Assembly (NCBI RefSeq): GCF_042679305.1
Contig: NZ_JBHTMP010000018.1
Location: 60,322-124,321, forward strand
Reading direction: 5' to 3'
From: Micromonospora_H sonneratiae
Lineage (GTDB): Bacteria > Actinomycetota > Actinomycetes > Mycobacteriales > Micromonosporaceae
Length of the DNA stretch: 64,000 nucleotides
In this document: positions 1 through 8,023 of the stretch, in pieces
Layout of the letters: each line of letters starts with the position of its first letter
Numbering within the stretch: the stretch's first letter is position 1
The notes under the pieces: model-generated
What the model was told of the DNA's origin: nothing
The model's input: the letters and a program-made list of their open reading frames with translations, nothing else
The model's database searches: none
Translations under genes and position numbers: made by a program

Positions 1-1211
1 ACATCGAGATGATGCGGCAGGTGGGCTTCTGTTCCGGCATCGAGAACTACTCGATGCACATCGACGGGCGGCAGCCGGGCAGCCCACCGCACTGTCTGCT
101 CGACTACTTCCCGGACGACTTCCTCACCGTGGTCGACGAGTCGCACGTGACGATCCCGCAGATCGGCGGCATGTTCGAGGGGGATGCCTCCCGTAAGCGC
201 ATGTTGATCGACCACGGGTTCCGGCTGCCCAGCGCCGCCGACAACCGGCCACTGCGGTTCGACGAGTTCCTGGAACGGGTCGGCCAGATGGTGTTCCTGT
301 CGGCGACGCCCGGCACCTGGGAACAGGATCAGGCCGGCGGCGAGTTCGTCGAGCAGGTCATCCGGCCGACCGGTCTGATCGACCCGGAGGTGATCGTCAA
401 GCCCACCAAGGGGCAGATCGACGATTTGATGCACGAGATCAAGCTGCGTACCGAGCGGGACGAGCGGGTGCTGGTCACCACGTTGACCAAGAAGATGGCC
501 GAGGATCTCTCCGACTACCTGCTGGAACACGGCATCCGCGTGCGTTACCTGCACTCAGAGGTCGACACGCTGCGCCGGGTGGAGCTGCTGCGTGAGCTGC
601 GTAAGGGTGACTACGACGTACTGGTCGGCATCAACCTGCTACGGGAGGGCCTTGACCTGCCCGAGGTGTCGCTGGTCGCGATCCTCGACGCCGACAAGGA
701 GGGGTTCCTGCGCAGCGGTCGGTCGCTGATCCAGACCATCGGCCGGGCCGCCCGTAACGTGTCGGGCCAGGTGCACATGTACGCCGACAAGATGACACCC
801 TCGATGCGGGACGCGATCGACGAGACCAACCGGCGGCGGGCCAAGCAGGTCGCGCACAACGAGGCCAACGGGATCAGTCCCGAGCCGCTGCGGAAGAAGA
901 TCCACGACATCCTGGACGACATCTACCGTGAGGCGGAGGACACCGAGGGAACCCGGGTCGGTGGGGCCGTACGCCAGCTGTCCCGAGGCAAGGCACCGGT
1001 CGCGGAGACGCGCAGCCGGGGTCGGGCCGGGGCGACACCTTCCCGCGAAGGGATGGCCCGCGCCGACCTGGCCAAGCTCATTCAGGAGCTCAGCGACCAG
1101 ATGCTGGCTGCGGCCCGCGAGTTGCAGTTCGAGTTGGCCGCCCGGATCCGTGACGAGGTGGCCGAGTTGAAGAAGGAGTTGCGGGGGATGGACGCGGCCG
1201 GCGTGAAATGA
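1..1211 (+). CDS. uvrB: UvrABC excinuclease subunit B, 3' part (5' end outside the window)
   Basis: UvrB is the DNA-dependent ATPase that verifies damage and loads UvrC in nucleotide excision repair. About 400 C-terminal residues are visible and the frame is open at the left edge, so the ATG at 9 is internal. Visible signs are the Walker B-type VVDESH, the helicase motif V region GINLLREGLDLPEV, motif VI IQTIGRAARN, and the C-terminal UVR motif (around ELQFELAARIRDEVAELKK) that contacts UvrC. uvrA and uvrC lie 54-61 kb along on the same strand, a spread common in actinobacteria. Family identity is certain; only the N-terminal ATPase part is missing from view. Confidence 0.97.
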   Translation, partial: IEMMRQVGFCSGIENYSMHIDGRQPGSPPHCLLDYFPDDFLTVVDESHVTIPQIGGMFEGDASRKRMLIDHGFRLPSAADNRPLRFDEFLERVGQMVFLSATPGTWEQDQAGGEFVEQVIRPTGLIDPEVIVKPTKGQIDDLMHEIKLRTERDERVLVTTLTKKMAEDLSDYLLEHGIRVRYLHSEVDTLRRVELLRELRKGDYDVLVGINLLREGLDLPEVSLVAILDADKEGFLRSGRSLIQTIGRAARNVSGQVHMYADKMTPSMRDAIDETNRRRAKQVAHNEANGISPEPLRKKIHDILDDIYREAEDTEGTRVGGAVRQLSRGKAPVAETRSRGRAGATPSREGMARADLAKLIQELSDQMLAAARELQFELAARIRDEVAELKKELRGMDAAGVK

Positions 1212-1289
1212 CCGCGGGCGACCATCGCGCCCGAGAGCCGACGGGCAACCGCTGGTCGTTCGGTACCTACCGTGCGTGATCTGGTGTTC

Positions 1290-1335
1290 GGAAGGGCCGC
1301 TTCCTCGACGAAAAACGAGAAGAGGCCACCCTTCC
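1290..1335 (+). terminator. Probable uvrB terminator hairpin
   Basis: GGAAGGG at 1290-1296 pairs with CCCTTCC at 1329-1335. The inner bases (CTTCCTC and GAAGAGG) give further pairing around an A-rich loop. It lies about 80 bases after the uvrB stop and before the decayed gene that follows. There is a short T run (TTT) at the 3' side. Confidence 0.5.
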
Positions 1336-1355
1336 TTTCGCCTGGGCAGCCGGCG

Positions 1356-1628
1356 GTGGAGACGAAGTTGAGTTGGCGGGCGTTGATCGGTGACGACCTG
1401 GCCGAGGTGTCCAAACTGGCCGACCGATGCCTGGCGGTCGACGGTGGGTTGCCACTGGTGACCACGCCGGCCTTCCTCGGTCGCCGGTTCGCCGCCGAGC
1501 GCGGCTTCGCGGGCTGCCATCGATACCGAGGGCACGCTGGTCGGCGCCGCTGCGGTCCGCCCACAGGAAGCCAACGACTGGGCTTCGCCACGATCGGCCG
1601 CCGGGCGAGGTTGGAGCCGGCCGGGTAG
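1356..1628 (+). pseudogene. Decayed GNAT-type N-acetyltransferase remnant
   Basis: Reading from a GTG at 1356, the start VETKLSWRALIGDDLAEVSK and the following LADRCLAVDGGLPL resemble the N-terminus of actinobacterial GNAT acetyltransferases. Around 1510-1520 the sensible frame shifts: the next frame reads AIDTEGTLVGAAAVRP, which fits the following GNAT strands. It then runs into low-complexity sequence with no acetyl-CoA loop. I see a frameshift plus loss of the C-terminal half, so no functional enzyme. The family assignment is inference from short segments. Confidence 0.5.
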
Positions 1629-1647
1629 GCGCGGGGAGGTGTCGTTG

Positions 1648-1689
1648 CTCCCTGTTACGGTGTCGGCCACTCGTCGCCGTAACAGGGAG
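1648..1689 (+). promoter_or_regulatory. Perfect 13-bp hairpin sequestering the RBS of the STM4015-4011 operon
   Basis: CTCCCTGTTACGG at 1648-1660 is exactly complementary to CCGTAACAGGGAG at 1677-1689, with a 16-base loop. The 3' arm contains the AGGGAG Shine-Dalgarno sequence of the first operon gene (ATG at 1697). In RNA this would hide the ribosome site, as in translation-controlling riboswitches, thermosensors or protein-binding leaders. As DNA it could instead be an operator. No such perfect hairpin precedes the second STM4015 copy. Confidence 0.6.
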
Positions 1690-1696
1690 ACCCGCC

Positions 1697-2647
1697 ATGA
1701 CCATCGGCAAACACGTCACCCAGTTCGCCGGACTGCCCTGCTTCCCGTTCGAAGAGGGGGAGCCGCTGCCCGCCGACGACCATCCACCGATTGCCTGGCG
1801 GGTCGAGTCGTGGGAGGAGGACATGGGGGATTGGGAGGAAGGTCGTCCGTCGCCGACCTTCCGGCAGGAGTTCGAGAGCTTTCTCGACACCGTCGACCCG
1901 GCCACGGTCACCGCGCTGGTCATCGGATCGTGGGGCTACGCCGCCTTCAACATCGCACCGATCGAGCAGCTCTGCGCGGCGGCGTCCCGCCTGACCAACC
2001 TGCGGGCGTTGTTCCTCGGCGACATCACCTACGAGGAGTGTGAGATCTCCTGGATCAAGCAGGGTGACCTGACCCCGTTGCTGGCGGCGTATCCGGACCT
2101 GGAGGTGTTGCGGGTGCGGGGTACGGACGGACTTGAGCTGACCCCGGTGCGGCACACCGCCCTGCGGGAGTTGGCGTTCGAGTCCGGTGGTCTGCCGGCG
2201 ACGGTGGTCCGGGCGGTCGGCGAGTGCGACCTGCCGGCCCTGGAGCACCTGGAGTTGTGGCTCGGCAGTTCCTACTACCAGGGCGATGCCACCGTGGCGG
2301 ACCTGGCCCCGATCCTTGCCGGCACCCGGTTGCCCGCGCTGCGCCATCTCGGGCTACGCGACGCGGAGATCACTGACGAGATAGCGGCCGAACTGGGCAC
2401 CGCGCCGGTGGTTGCCCGGCTCGACACGTTGGACCTGTCCATGGGTGCCCTGGGGGACGAGGGAGTGGCGGCGTTGCTGGCCGGGCAGCCGTTGACCCAC
2501 CTGCGTCGGCTCGACCTGCATCACCACTTCGTCGGTGAGGAGTCTGCTGCCCGGCTCACCGCCGCGTTGCCCAATGTGGAGGTCGACCTGTCCGACCCGC
2601 AGCAGCCCGACGGGGACGGCGATCGGTACGTGGCCGTCAGCGAGTGA
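1697..2647 (+). CDS. STM4015 family protein, copy A (LRR-like)
   Basis: A 316-residue protein with no signal peptide. Leucine-rich spaced strands recur, for example LTNLRALFLGD, YPDLEVLRVRG, LPALEHLELWLGS, LPALRHLGLRDAEI and LTHLRRLDLHHH, which fit a degenerate leucine-rich-repeat solenoid. The family is named for Salmonella STM4015 and is found beside STM4011-4014 homologues; its function is unknown. A binding or scaffold role is inference from the LRR fold. ATG 1697 is chosen because AGGGAG lies 7 bases upstream (inside the hairpin) and because copy B starts with the same MTI...H.TEFAGLP pattern. First gene of the operon. Confidence 0.85.
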   Translation: MTIGKHVTQFAGLPCFPFEEGEPLPADDHPPIAWRVESWEEDMGDWEEGRPSPTFRQEFESFLDTVDPATVTALVIGSWGYAAFNIAPIEQLCAAASRLTNLRALFLGDITYEECEISWIKQGDLTPLLAAYPDLEVLRVRGTDGLELTPVRHTALRELAFESGGLPATVVRAVGECDLPALEHLELWLGSSYYQGDATVADLAPILAGTRLPALRHLGLRDAEITDEIAAELGTAPVVARLDTLDLSMGALGDEGVAALLAGQPLTHLRRLDLHHHFVGEESAARLTAALPNVEVDLSDPQQPDGDGDRYVAVSE

Positions 2648-2717
2648 GCCGTGTCGGACCGGCCTGCTACGGTCACTGCCGCCCGTACCCCTGATCACAG
2701 CACCGGGAAGTCACACG
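2648..2717 (+). repeat. Relic of the STM4014 5' end between the two STM4015 copies
   Basis: After the copy A stop the sequence GTGTCGGACC, then GCCGCCCGTACCCC, repeats what follows the copy B stop (from 3642), where it encodes the first residues of STM4014 (MSD...AART). This spacer is therefore best read as the broken-off start of an STM4014 gene left by tandem duplication of an STM4015-to-STM4014 junction. The frame closes after about 15 codons. GGGAAG at 2705-2710 serves as RBS for copy B. Confidence 0.65.
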
Positions 2718-3638
2718 ATGACCATCTACCAGCACATCACCGAGTTCGCCGGCCTGCCCGTCGTCAACTTCGAGCCGGCGATGGAGCTACCGGCCGACCC
2801 GACTGCGGTGGCCTGGCGGATCGCGACCGGGTACGACAGCGACGAGGTGTTCCCCAAACTCGTCGAACTGTTCCTGGCCGCGGTCGACCCGGCCGCTGTC
2901 CGGGCCCTGGTCGTCGGTTCGTGGGACGACCCCTTCGACACGCCCCCGCCGGTCGACCTGTTGGTCAGCCTCGCTCCTCGACTGACCAACCTTCGGGCGT
3001 TGTTCCTCGGCGAGATGACGTTCGAGGAGTGTGAGATCTCCTGGATCCAGCAGGGTGACGTCACCGCGCTGTTGACGGCGTACCCGGCCCTGGAGGTGTT
3101 GCGGGTGCGGGGGGCGGAGGAGTTGGTGCTGACCTCGGTGCGGCACACGGCGCTGCGGGAGTTGGCGTTCGAGTCCGGTGGTCTGCCCGGCACGGTGGTC
3201 CGGGCGGTCGGTGAGTGTGACCTGCCCGCGCTGAGGCACCTCGAACTGTGGCTCGGCAGCCCCAACTATCGGGGCGATGCCACGATTGACGACCTCGCCC
3301 CGATTCTGGCCGGCACCCGGCTGCCGGCGCTGCGCTACCTCGGGCTGCGGGACGCGCAGATCGCCGACGAGGTGGCCGCTGCGGTGGCCGTCGCGCCCGT
3401 GGTGGCCCGACTGGAGACGCTCGACCTGTCGCTGGGCACCCTGGGTGACGAGGGTGCGGCGGCGTTGTTGGCCGGGCAGCCGTTGACCCACCTGCGTCGG
3501 CTCGACCTGCACCACCATTTCGTCGACCGGGAGCTGGCCGACCGGCTGACCGCCGAACTGGTGGGTGTCGACGTCGACCTGTCCGACCCGCAGCAGCCCG
3601 ACGAGGACGGCGATCGCTACGTGGCCGTCAGCGAGTAA
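2718..3638 (+). CDS. STM4015 family protein, copy B (LRR-like)
   Basis: A 306-residue paralogue directly downstream of copy A. The two share long stretches (ECEISWI.QGD, VRHTALRELAFESGGLP, VVRAVGECDLPAL, LAGQPLTHLRRLDLHHHFV, DLSDPQQPD). They differ most near residues 20-60, where copy A carries an acidic, tryptophan-rich insert (ESWEEDMGDWEEG) missing here. The LRR-like strands are intact and no lesion is seen. ATG 2718 has GGGAAG 7 bases upstream. The STM4014 GTG starts 3 bases after this stop, so translation is probably coupled. Divergence at the N-terminal face suggests different partners, which is inference. Confidence 0.85.
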   Translation: MTIYQHITEFAGLPVVNFEPAMELPADPTAVAWRIATGYDSDEVFPKLVELFLAAVDPAAVRALVVGSWDDPFDTPPPVDLLVSLAPRLTNLRALFLGEMTFEECEISWIQQGDVTALLTAYPALEVLRVRGAEELVLTSVRHTALRELAFESGGLPGTVVRAVGECDLPALRHLELWLGSPNYRGDATIDDLAPILAGTRLPALRYLGLRDAQIADEVAAAVAVAPVVARLETLDLSLGTLGDEGAAALLAGQPLTHLRRLDLHHHFVDRELADRLTAELVGVDVDLSDPQQPDEDGDRYVAVSE

Positions 3639-3641
3639 CCC

Positions 3642-4835
3642 GTGTCGGACCACCAGGTTTCCGCCGCCCGTACCCCGCCACCGCCGCTGGTGGTGGTCGG
3701 GAACCCGGACAACCGGCGGGTCACCCTGTTCCTTGCCGCCGCCGCCCAGGTGGGACTGGCGGTCGAGGTCCTACCCTGGCGTCGGCTGGCCGCCGGCCCG
3801 GTCGACCTGCCGGCCGGTGCCGTCGTACGCGTCGACTCGCCCGGCGAGGACGCCGAGGTGGACCGGCTGCTGCGCGGTGCCGACCGGCCGGCCGAACACG
3901 GCGAGATCGTCGGACTGGCGGACTGGTACGCCGGTCTGCGGGCTGCCCTGGCCCGCCTCAGCCACGCGGCGCACGCCGCCGGGGCGACCCTGCTCAACGA
4001 CCCGGCCGACATCGCGGTCATGTTCGACAAGCGCAGTTGTCACGCGAGGTTGGCCGAGGCCGGGGTGCCCGTACCGCCGGCGTTGCCGGCACCCGTGCGT
4101 GACTACGGGGAGTTGCGATCCGCACTGCGGGAGGCGGGATGGTCCCAGGTCTTCGTCAAGACCGCGCACGGGTCCTCGGCCTCCGGGGTGCTGGCACTGC
4201 GTATCAACCCGGGCCAGTCGTCGTCGGCGACCGAACCCCGGGGGACCACGACCGGGGCGACCACGACGCGGGTGGCGGCGACCACCTCGGTGGAGCTGAC
4301 CGGCGACGGGCGGCTGTTCAACTCGCTGCGGGTACGGACCTACCGCGACGAGCGGGACATCGCCACCATTGTGGACCGACTCGCCCCGGACGGGCTGCAC
4401 GTCGAACGCTGGTTCCCCAAGGCGGGACTCGACGGGCGAGTGATCGACCTGCGGGTGCTCGTGGTCGCCGGCGAGCCCGGTCACGTGGTGGTCCGGGCCG
4501 GGCGGGGCCCATTGACAAACCTGCACCTGGGCAACGCCCGGGGCGATCTCGCCGCCGTACGCGCCCGGTTGGGTGAGTCCGGCTACGCCGCCGTACTGCG
4601 TACCTGCGTGCAGGCCGCCTCCTGCTTCCCCGGTAGCCTGCACGCCGGGGTCGACCTGCTCGTCGGCACCGACTGGAAACGTCATAAAGTGGCCGAGGTG
4701 AATGCCTTCGGTGACCTGCTGCCCAACCTGACGGACAGTGCGGGCCGGGACACCTACACCGCCGAGTTGGTCGCCCTGCGCACCGGCCGGTTCGACCGGT
4801 GGCGGACGAGTTGCCCTGCTGGGAGGGACGCGTGA
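3642..4835 (+). CDS. STM4014 family ATP-grasp protein
   Basis: 397 residues. The ATP-grasp fold shows in FVKTAHGSSASG (Lys173 as nucleotide-binding lysine plus glycine-rich loop), DLRVLVV (Asp269) and AEVNAFGD (Glu352, Asn354 as metal ligands). ATP-grasp enzymes join a carboxylate to an amine or thiol through an acyl phosphate, so a ligase role is expected, but substrate and partner are unknown. The GTG start at 3642 lies 3 bases after STM4015 copy B, and the stop overlaps the next start (GTGA, 4832-4835). A Thr/Ala-rich stretch (about residues 197-216) between strands looks like a lineage-specific loop. The family name follows Salmonella STM4014. Confidence 0.85.
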   Translation: MSDHQVSAARTPPPPLVVVGNPDNRRVTLFLAAAAQVGLAVEVLPWRRLAAGPVDLPAGAVVRVDSPGEDAEVDRLLRGADRPAEHGEIVGLADWYAGLRAALARLSHAAHAAGATLLNDPADIAVMFDKRSCHARLAEAGVPVPPALPAPVRDYGELRSALREAGWSQVFVKTAHGSSASGVLALRINPGQSSSATEPRGTTTGATTTRVAATTSVELTGDGRLFNSLRVRTYRDERDIATIVDRLAPDGLHVERWFPKAGLDGRVIDLRVLVVAGEPGHVVVRAGRGPLTNLHLGNARGDLAAVRARLGESGYAAVLRTCVQAASCFPGSLHAGVDLLVGTDWKRHKVAEVNAFGDLLPNLTDSAGRDTYTAELVALRTGRFDRWRTSCPAGRDA

Positions 4836-5656
4836 AGGATCTGATCGGCAGCCACGATCTGCTCTTCGTCACCCTCGACACGTTGCGCTACGACGTGGCC
4901 GCTGAACTGGCCGCCGCCGGGCGTACACCGAACCTGGCCCGTGCCCTGCCCGGCGGGACCTGGGAGCGCCGGCACAGCCCGGCGAGCTTCACCTACGCCG
5001 CCCACCAGGCGTTCTTCGCCGGCTTCCTGCCGACCCCGCCCGGCCCGGGACCGCACCCCCGGCTGTTCGCGGCGGCCTTCCCCGGCAGCGAGAGCACCAC
5101 CGAGGACACCTGGGTCTTCGAGGCACCGGATGTGGTGACCGCCCTGGCCGGTGCCGGCTACCACACCATCTGCGTGGGTGGGGTGGGCTTCTTCAACCCG
5201 AACTCACCGCTGGGGGCCGTACTGCCCGGGTTGTTCGCCGAGGCCCACTGGGAGCCGGGTTTCGGGGTGACGGCCCCGAACTGCTTCGAGGCGCAGCTCG
5301 ACCGTGTCGCCACGGTGGTGCCGGCGGTCCCGGACGGCCAACCGCTGTTCCTGTTCGTCAACGTCGCCGCGATGCACCAGCCGAACCGGCACTACCTGCC
5401 CGGCGCGGAACGGGACAGCCGGGACAGCCACGCCGCCGCACTGGAGTACGTCGACCGGCACATCGGCCGGCTGTTCGCGTTGGTCACCGCCCGTTCCCGG
5501 CCCTGTCTGGTGGTGCTCTGCGCCGACCATGGCACCGCGTACGGGGAGGACGGCCACACCGGACACCGGTTCGGTCATGAGGTGGTGTGGACGGTGCCGT
5601 ACGCGCAGTTCGTGCTGACGCCGGGGGAGTGGGGCAAGCCGGGGGACTGGGAGTGA
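4832..5656 (+). CDS. STM4013 family hydrolase (alkaline phosphatase/sulfatase fold)
   Basis: 274 residues from GTG 4832, preceded by GGGAGGG and overlapping the STM4014 stop by 4 bases; an upstream start at 4799 lies inside STM4014 and is unlikely. Metal-site residues of the alkaline phosphatase superfamily are visible: Asp16 in FVTLDTLRYD, Asp232-His233 in CADHG, and His245/His249 in HRFGH. The nucleophile position is probably Thr54 (SFTYAAHQAFFAG), as in LTA synthase-like members; there is no CxPxR sulfatase motif. No signal peptide, so cytosolic. Removal or transfer of a phospho- or sulfo-group on the cluster's product is inference. Confidence 0.83.
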   Translation: MKDLIGSHDLLFVTLDTLRYDVAAELAAAGRTPNLARALPGGTWERRHSPASFTYAAHQAFFAGFLPTPPGPGPHPRLFAAAFPGSESTTEDTWVFEAPDVVTALAGAGYHTICVGGVGFFNPNSPLGAVLPGLFAEAHWEPGFGVTAPNCFEAQLDRVATVVPAVPDGQPLFLFVNVAAMHQPNRHYLPGAERDSRDSHAAALEYVDRHIGRLFALVTARSRPCLVVLCADHGTAYGEDGHTGHRFGHEVVWTVPYAQFVLTPGEWGKPGDWE

Positions 5657-5660
5657 GTTG

Positions 5661-7037
5661 ATGGACGCCTTGGCTGGTTCGCCCTACCAGGGCTATCTCT
5701 ATGCATATCCGCACAAGACGGCGTACCGGCCGTTGGCGCCACGTCCGGCACTGCGTGACGTGTGGGCCGCGGAACGTACCGACGCGCTCTTTCTCTACCT
5801 GCACCTGCCGTTCTGCGAGATGCGGTGCGGATTCTGCAACCTGTTCACCCGGGCCAATCCGCCGGCCGAGCAGGTGAGTGCCTATCTCGACCAGTTGGGC
5901 CGGCAGGCGGCACGGGTGCGGGACGCGCTGCCGGTCGGTACCGACTTCGCCCGGGTCGCCGTCGGGGGTGGCACACCGACGTACCTGACCGCCGCCGAGC
6001 TGTCCACGCTGTTCGACCTGGTGGCGGGGTTCGGGGCTCGGCTGGGGGCGGTGCCGATGGCGGTGGAGACCTCACCGGCGACCGCCACCAGCGACCGGAT
6101 CGGGGTACTGGCCGAGCGGGGTACGACCCGGGTCAGCATCGGTGTGCAGAGCTTTCTCGACACCGAGGCGCGGGCGGCCGGTCGCCCGCAGCGTCGAGCG
6201 GAGGTGGACCGGGCCCTGGCCACCATCCGTGGGCACGCGATTCCGGAGCTGAACATCGACCTGATCTACGGCATCGGCGGCCAGACCGCACAGACCTGGG
6301 CCGGGTCGCTGGCGGCGGCCCTGTCGTGGCAGCCGGAGGAACTGTTCCTCTATCCGCTCTATGTACGACCGCTGACCGGGCTGGGGCGCCGGGGCCCGCT
6401 GCTGAACCTGGCGGACCGGTCCGTCCCGGACGAGCCCGACCGGGGCGCTGGTGAGCAGCCCGACCGGGCGTGGGACGAACAGCGGCTGGCGCTCTACCGC
6501 CAGGGCCGGGACACGCTACGGGCGGCCGGCTACCGCCAGCTGTCGATGCGCCACTTCCGCCGTGCGGACCTGCCCGACCTGGACGGCCCCGGTTACTGCT
6601 GCCAGGAGGACGGCATGGTCGGGCTCGGCTGCGGCGCCCGCTCCTACACCGCCGACCTGCACTACTCGTTCGACTACGCGGTCGGCGTCGGGCAGGTACG
6701 GGCGATCATCGACGACTATCTGCGCCGCCCCGCCGAGGACTTCGACGTGGCCGAGGTCGGCTTCCGACTCGATGCCGTGGAACAGCGCCGACGCTGGCTG
6801 GTGAAGTCGTTGCTCCGGGTCGAGGGCTTCGCCTCGGCGGCGTACCGGGACCGGTTCGGCAGCGCCGTCCACGACGACTTCCCGACCCTGGACACGCTGG
6901 CCGACCGAGGATGGCTGACTGCCGGCGCCGAGCGGATCGCACTCACCGACGCGGGGGTGGAGCGGTCCGACGCCATCGGTCCATGGTTGGTTTCCGGACC
7001 GGTACGCGCGGCGATGGCGGACTATGCGCTCCGGTGA
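5661..7037 (+). CDS. STM4012 family radical SAM protein (HemN-like)
   Basis: 458 residues. Cys52-x3-Cys56-x2-Cys59 in LPFCEMRCGFCNLFT is the radical SAM 4Fe-4S motif. GGGTPTYL and the C-terminal part (LSMRHFRR, GLGCGARSY) resemble the oxygen-independent coproporphyrinogen oxidase/HemW family. HemN relatives include radical C-methyltransferases and haem chaperones, so the chemistry cannot be read from sequence. ATG 5661 lies 4 bases after the STM4013 stop; a TTG at 5658 is the alternative. Its 3' end overlaps STM4011 by 14 bases. Not hemN/hemW itself, judging by the neighbours and the diverged N-terminus (YLYAYPHKTAYRPL). Confidence 0.87.
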   Translation: MDALAGSPYQGYLYAYPHKTAYRPLAPRPALRDVWAAERTDALFLYLHLPFCEMRCGFCNLFTRANPPAEQVSAYLDQLGRQAARVRDALPVGTDFARVAVGGGTPTYLTAAELSTLFDLVAGFGARLGAVPMAVETSPATATSDRIGVLAERGTTRVSIGVQSFLDTEARAAGRPQRRAEVDRALATIRGHAIPELNIDLIYGIGGQTAQTWAGSLAAALSWQPEELFLYPLYVRPLTGLGRRGPLLNLADRSVPDEPDRGAGEQPDRAWDEQRLALYRQGRDTLRAAGYRQLSMRHFRRADLPDLDGPGYCCQEDGMVGLGCGARSYTADLHYSFDYAVGVGQVRAIIDDYLRRPAEDFDVAEVGFRLDAVEQRRRWLVKSLLRVEGFASAAYRDRFGSAVHDDFPTLDTLADRGWLTAGAERIALTDAGVERSDAIGPWLVSGPVRAAMADYALR

Positions 7038-7974
7038 GTCGTCCGCGACGGCCCGGAGGTCCGGCCCGACGAATCTGTCCATTCTCTACCGGGGGCCACT
7101 GGCCAGCTGCAACTACGACTGCGGCTACTGCCCGTTCGCCAAACGTCGGGACAGCCGTACGGAGTTGCGGGCAGACCGGGCGGCGCTGGAACGGTTCGTC
7201 GACTGGGTGGTCCGCAACCCGGACGGTGACCGGCTGTCGGTGTTGTTCACGCCGTGGGGGGAGGGGCTGACCCGGTCGTGGTACCGGAGCGCCCTGGTGA
7301 CGCTCTCCCGGCTCGACCACGTCGACCGGGTGGCGATCCAGACGAATCTCGCCTGTCGGCTGGACTGGCTGGCCGACGCCGACCGCCGGGCCGTGGCGCT
7401 CTGGGCGACGTACCACCCCGATCAGGTGGCACGCGCCACGTTCCTGCGCCGGTGCGCGATCCTGCGGGAGCTGGGCGTACGGTTCTCCGTCGGGGTGGTC
7501 GGCCTGCCGGATCACCTCGACGAGGCCCGAGCCCTGCGGGCCGCCCTGCCCGACGAGGTCTATCTGTGGGTCAACGCGGCTGAGGGGCACCGTTACAGCA
7601 GCGCCGCCGAGGCCGAGTGGACGGCGATCGACCCGTTGTTCGGTTACAGCGTCCGGCCGCACCGCTCCGGTGGGCAGGGGTGTCGTACCGGTGACACGGT
7701 CGTTTCCGTACGCGGTGACGGCACCGTACAACGCTGTCACTTCGTTGCCGAACCTCTGGGCAACCTGTACGACGGCTCGTACCGGGCCGCGCTCGGTCCC
7801 CGCCCGTGCCCGGTGCCGATATGCGACTGTCATATTGGCTACGTCCATCTGAGGACGCTGCCGCTGTACGACGTCTTCGCCGGCGGGGTGTTGGAACGGA
7901 TTCCGGCCGACTGGTCGTCGAGCGATCCGGGTTGGGGCGTGCCCGTCCGGGTGTTGCGCGGAACGGTTCAGTAA
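7024..7974 (+). CDS. STM4011 family radical SAM protein
   Basis: 316 residues. Cys29-x3-Cys33-x2-Cys36 in SCNYDCGYCPFAK is the radical SAM cluster motif. Five further cysteines near the C-terminus (220, 238, 262, 267, 269; CPVPICDCHIGY) could hold an auxiliary Fe-S cluster, as in SPASM/twitch enzymes that act on peptides. Two different radical SAM enzymes plus an ATP-grasp protein in one operon suggest a stepwise modification pathway. No precursor peptide is evident. ATG 7024 overlaps the end of STM4012 and is the last operon start; the family name follows Salmonella STM4011. Confidence 0.87.
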   Translation: MRSGESSATARRSGPTNLSILYRGPLASCNYDCGYCPFAKRRDSRTELRADRAALERFVDWVVRNPDGDRLSVLFTPWGEGLTRSWYRSALVTLSRLDHVDRVAIQTNLACRLDWLADADRRAVALWATYHPDQVARATFLRRCAILRELGVRFSVGVVGLPDHLDEARALRAALPDEVYLWVNAAEGHRYSSAAEAEWTAIDPLFGYSVRPHRSGGQGCRTGDTVVSVRGDGTVQRCHFVAEPLGNLYDGSYRAALGPRPCPVPICDCHIGYVHLRTLPLYDVFAGGVLERIPADWSSSDPGWGVPVRVLRGTVQ

Positions 7975-8023
7975 CCCGACCGTAGCGACGCGGATCTGCC
8001 GGGCCGCCGCCCGGACCCGGCAG

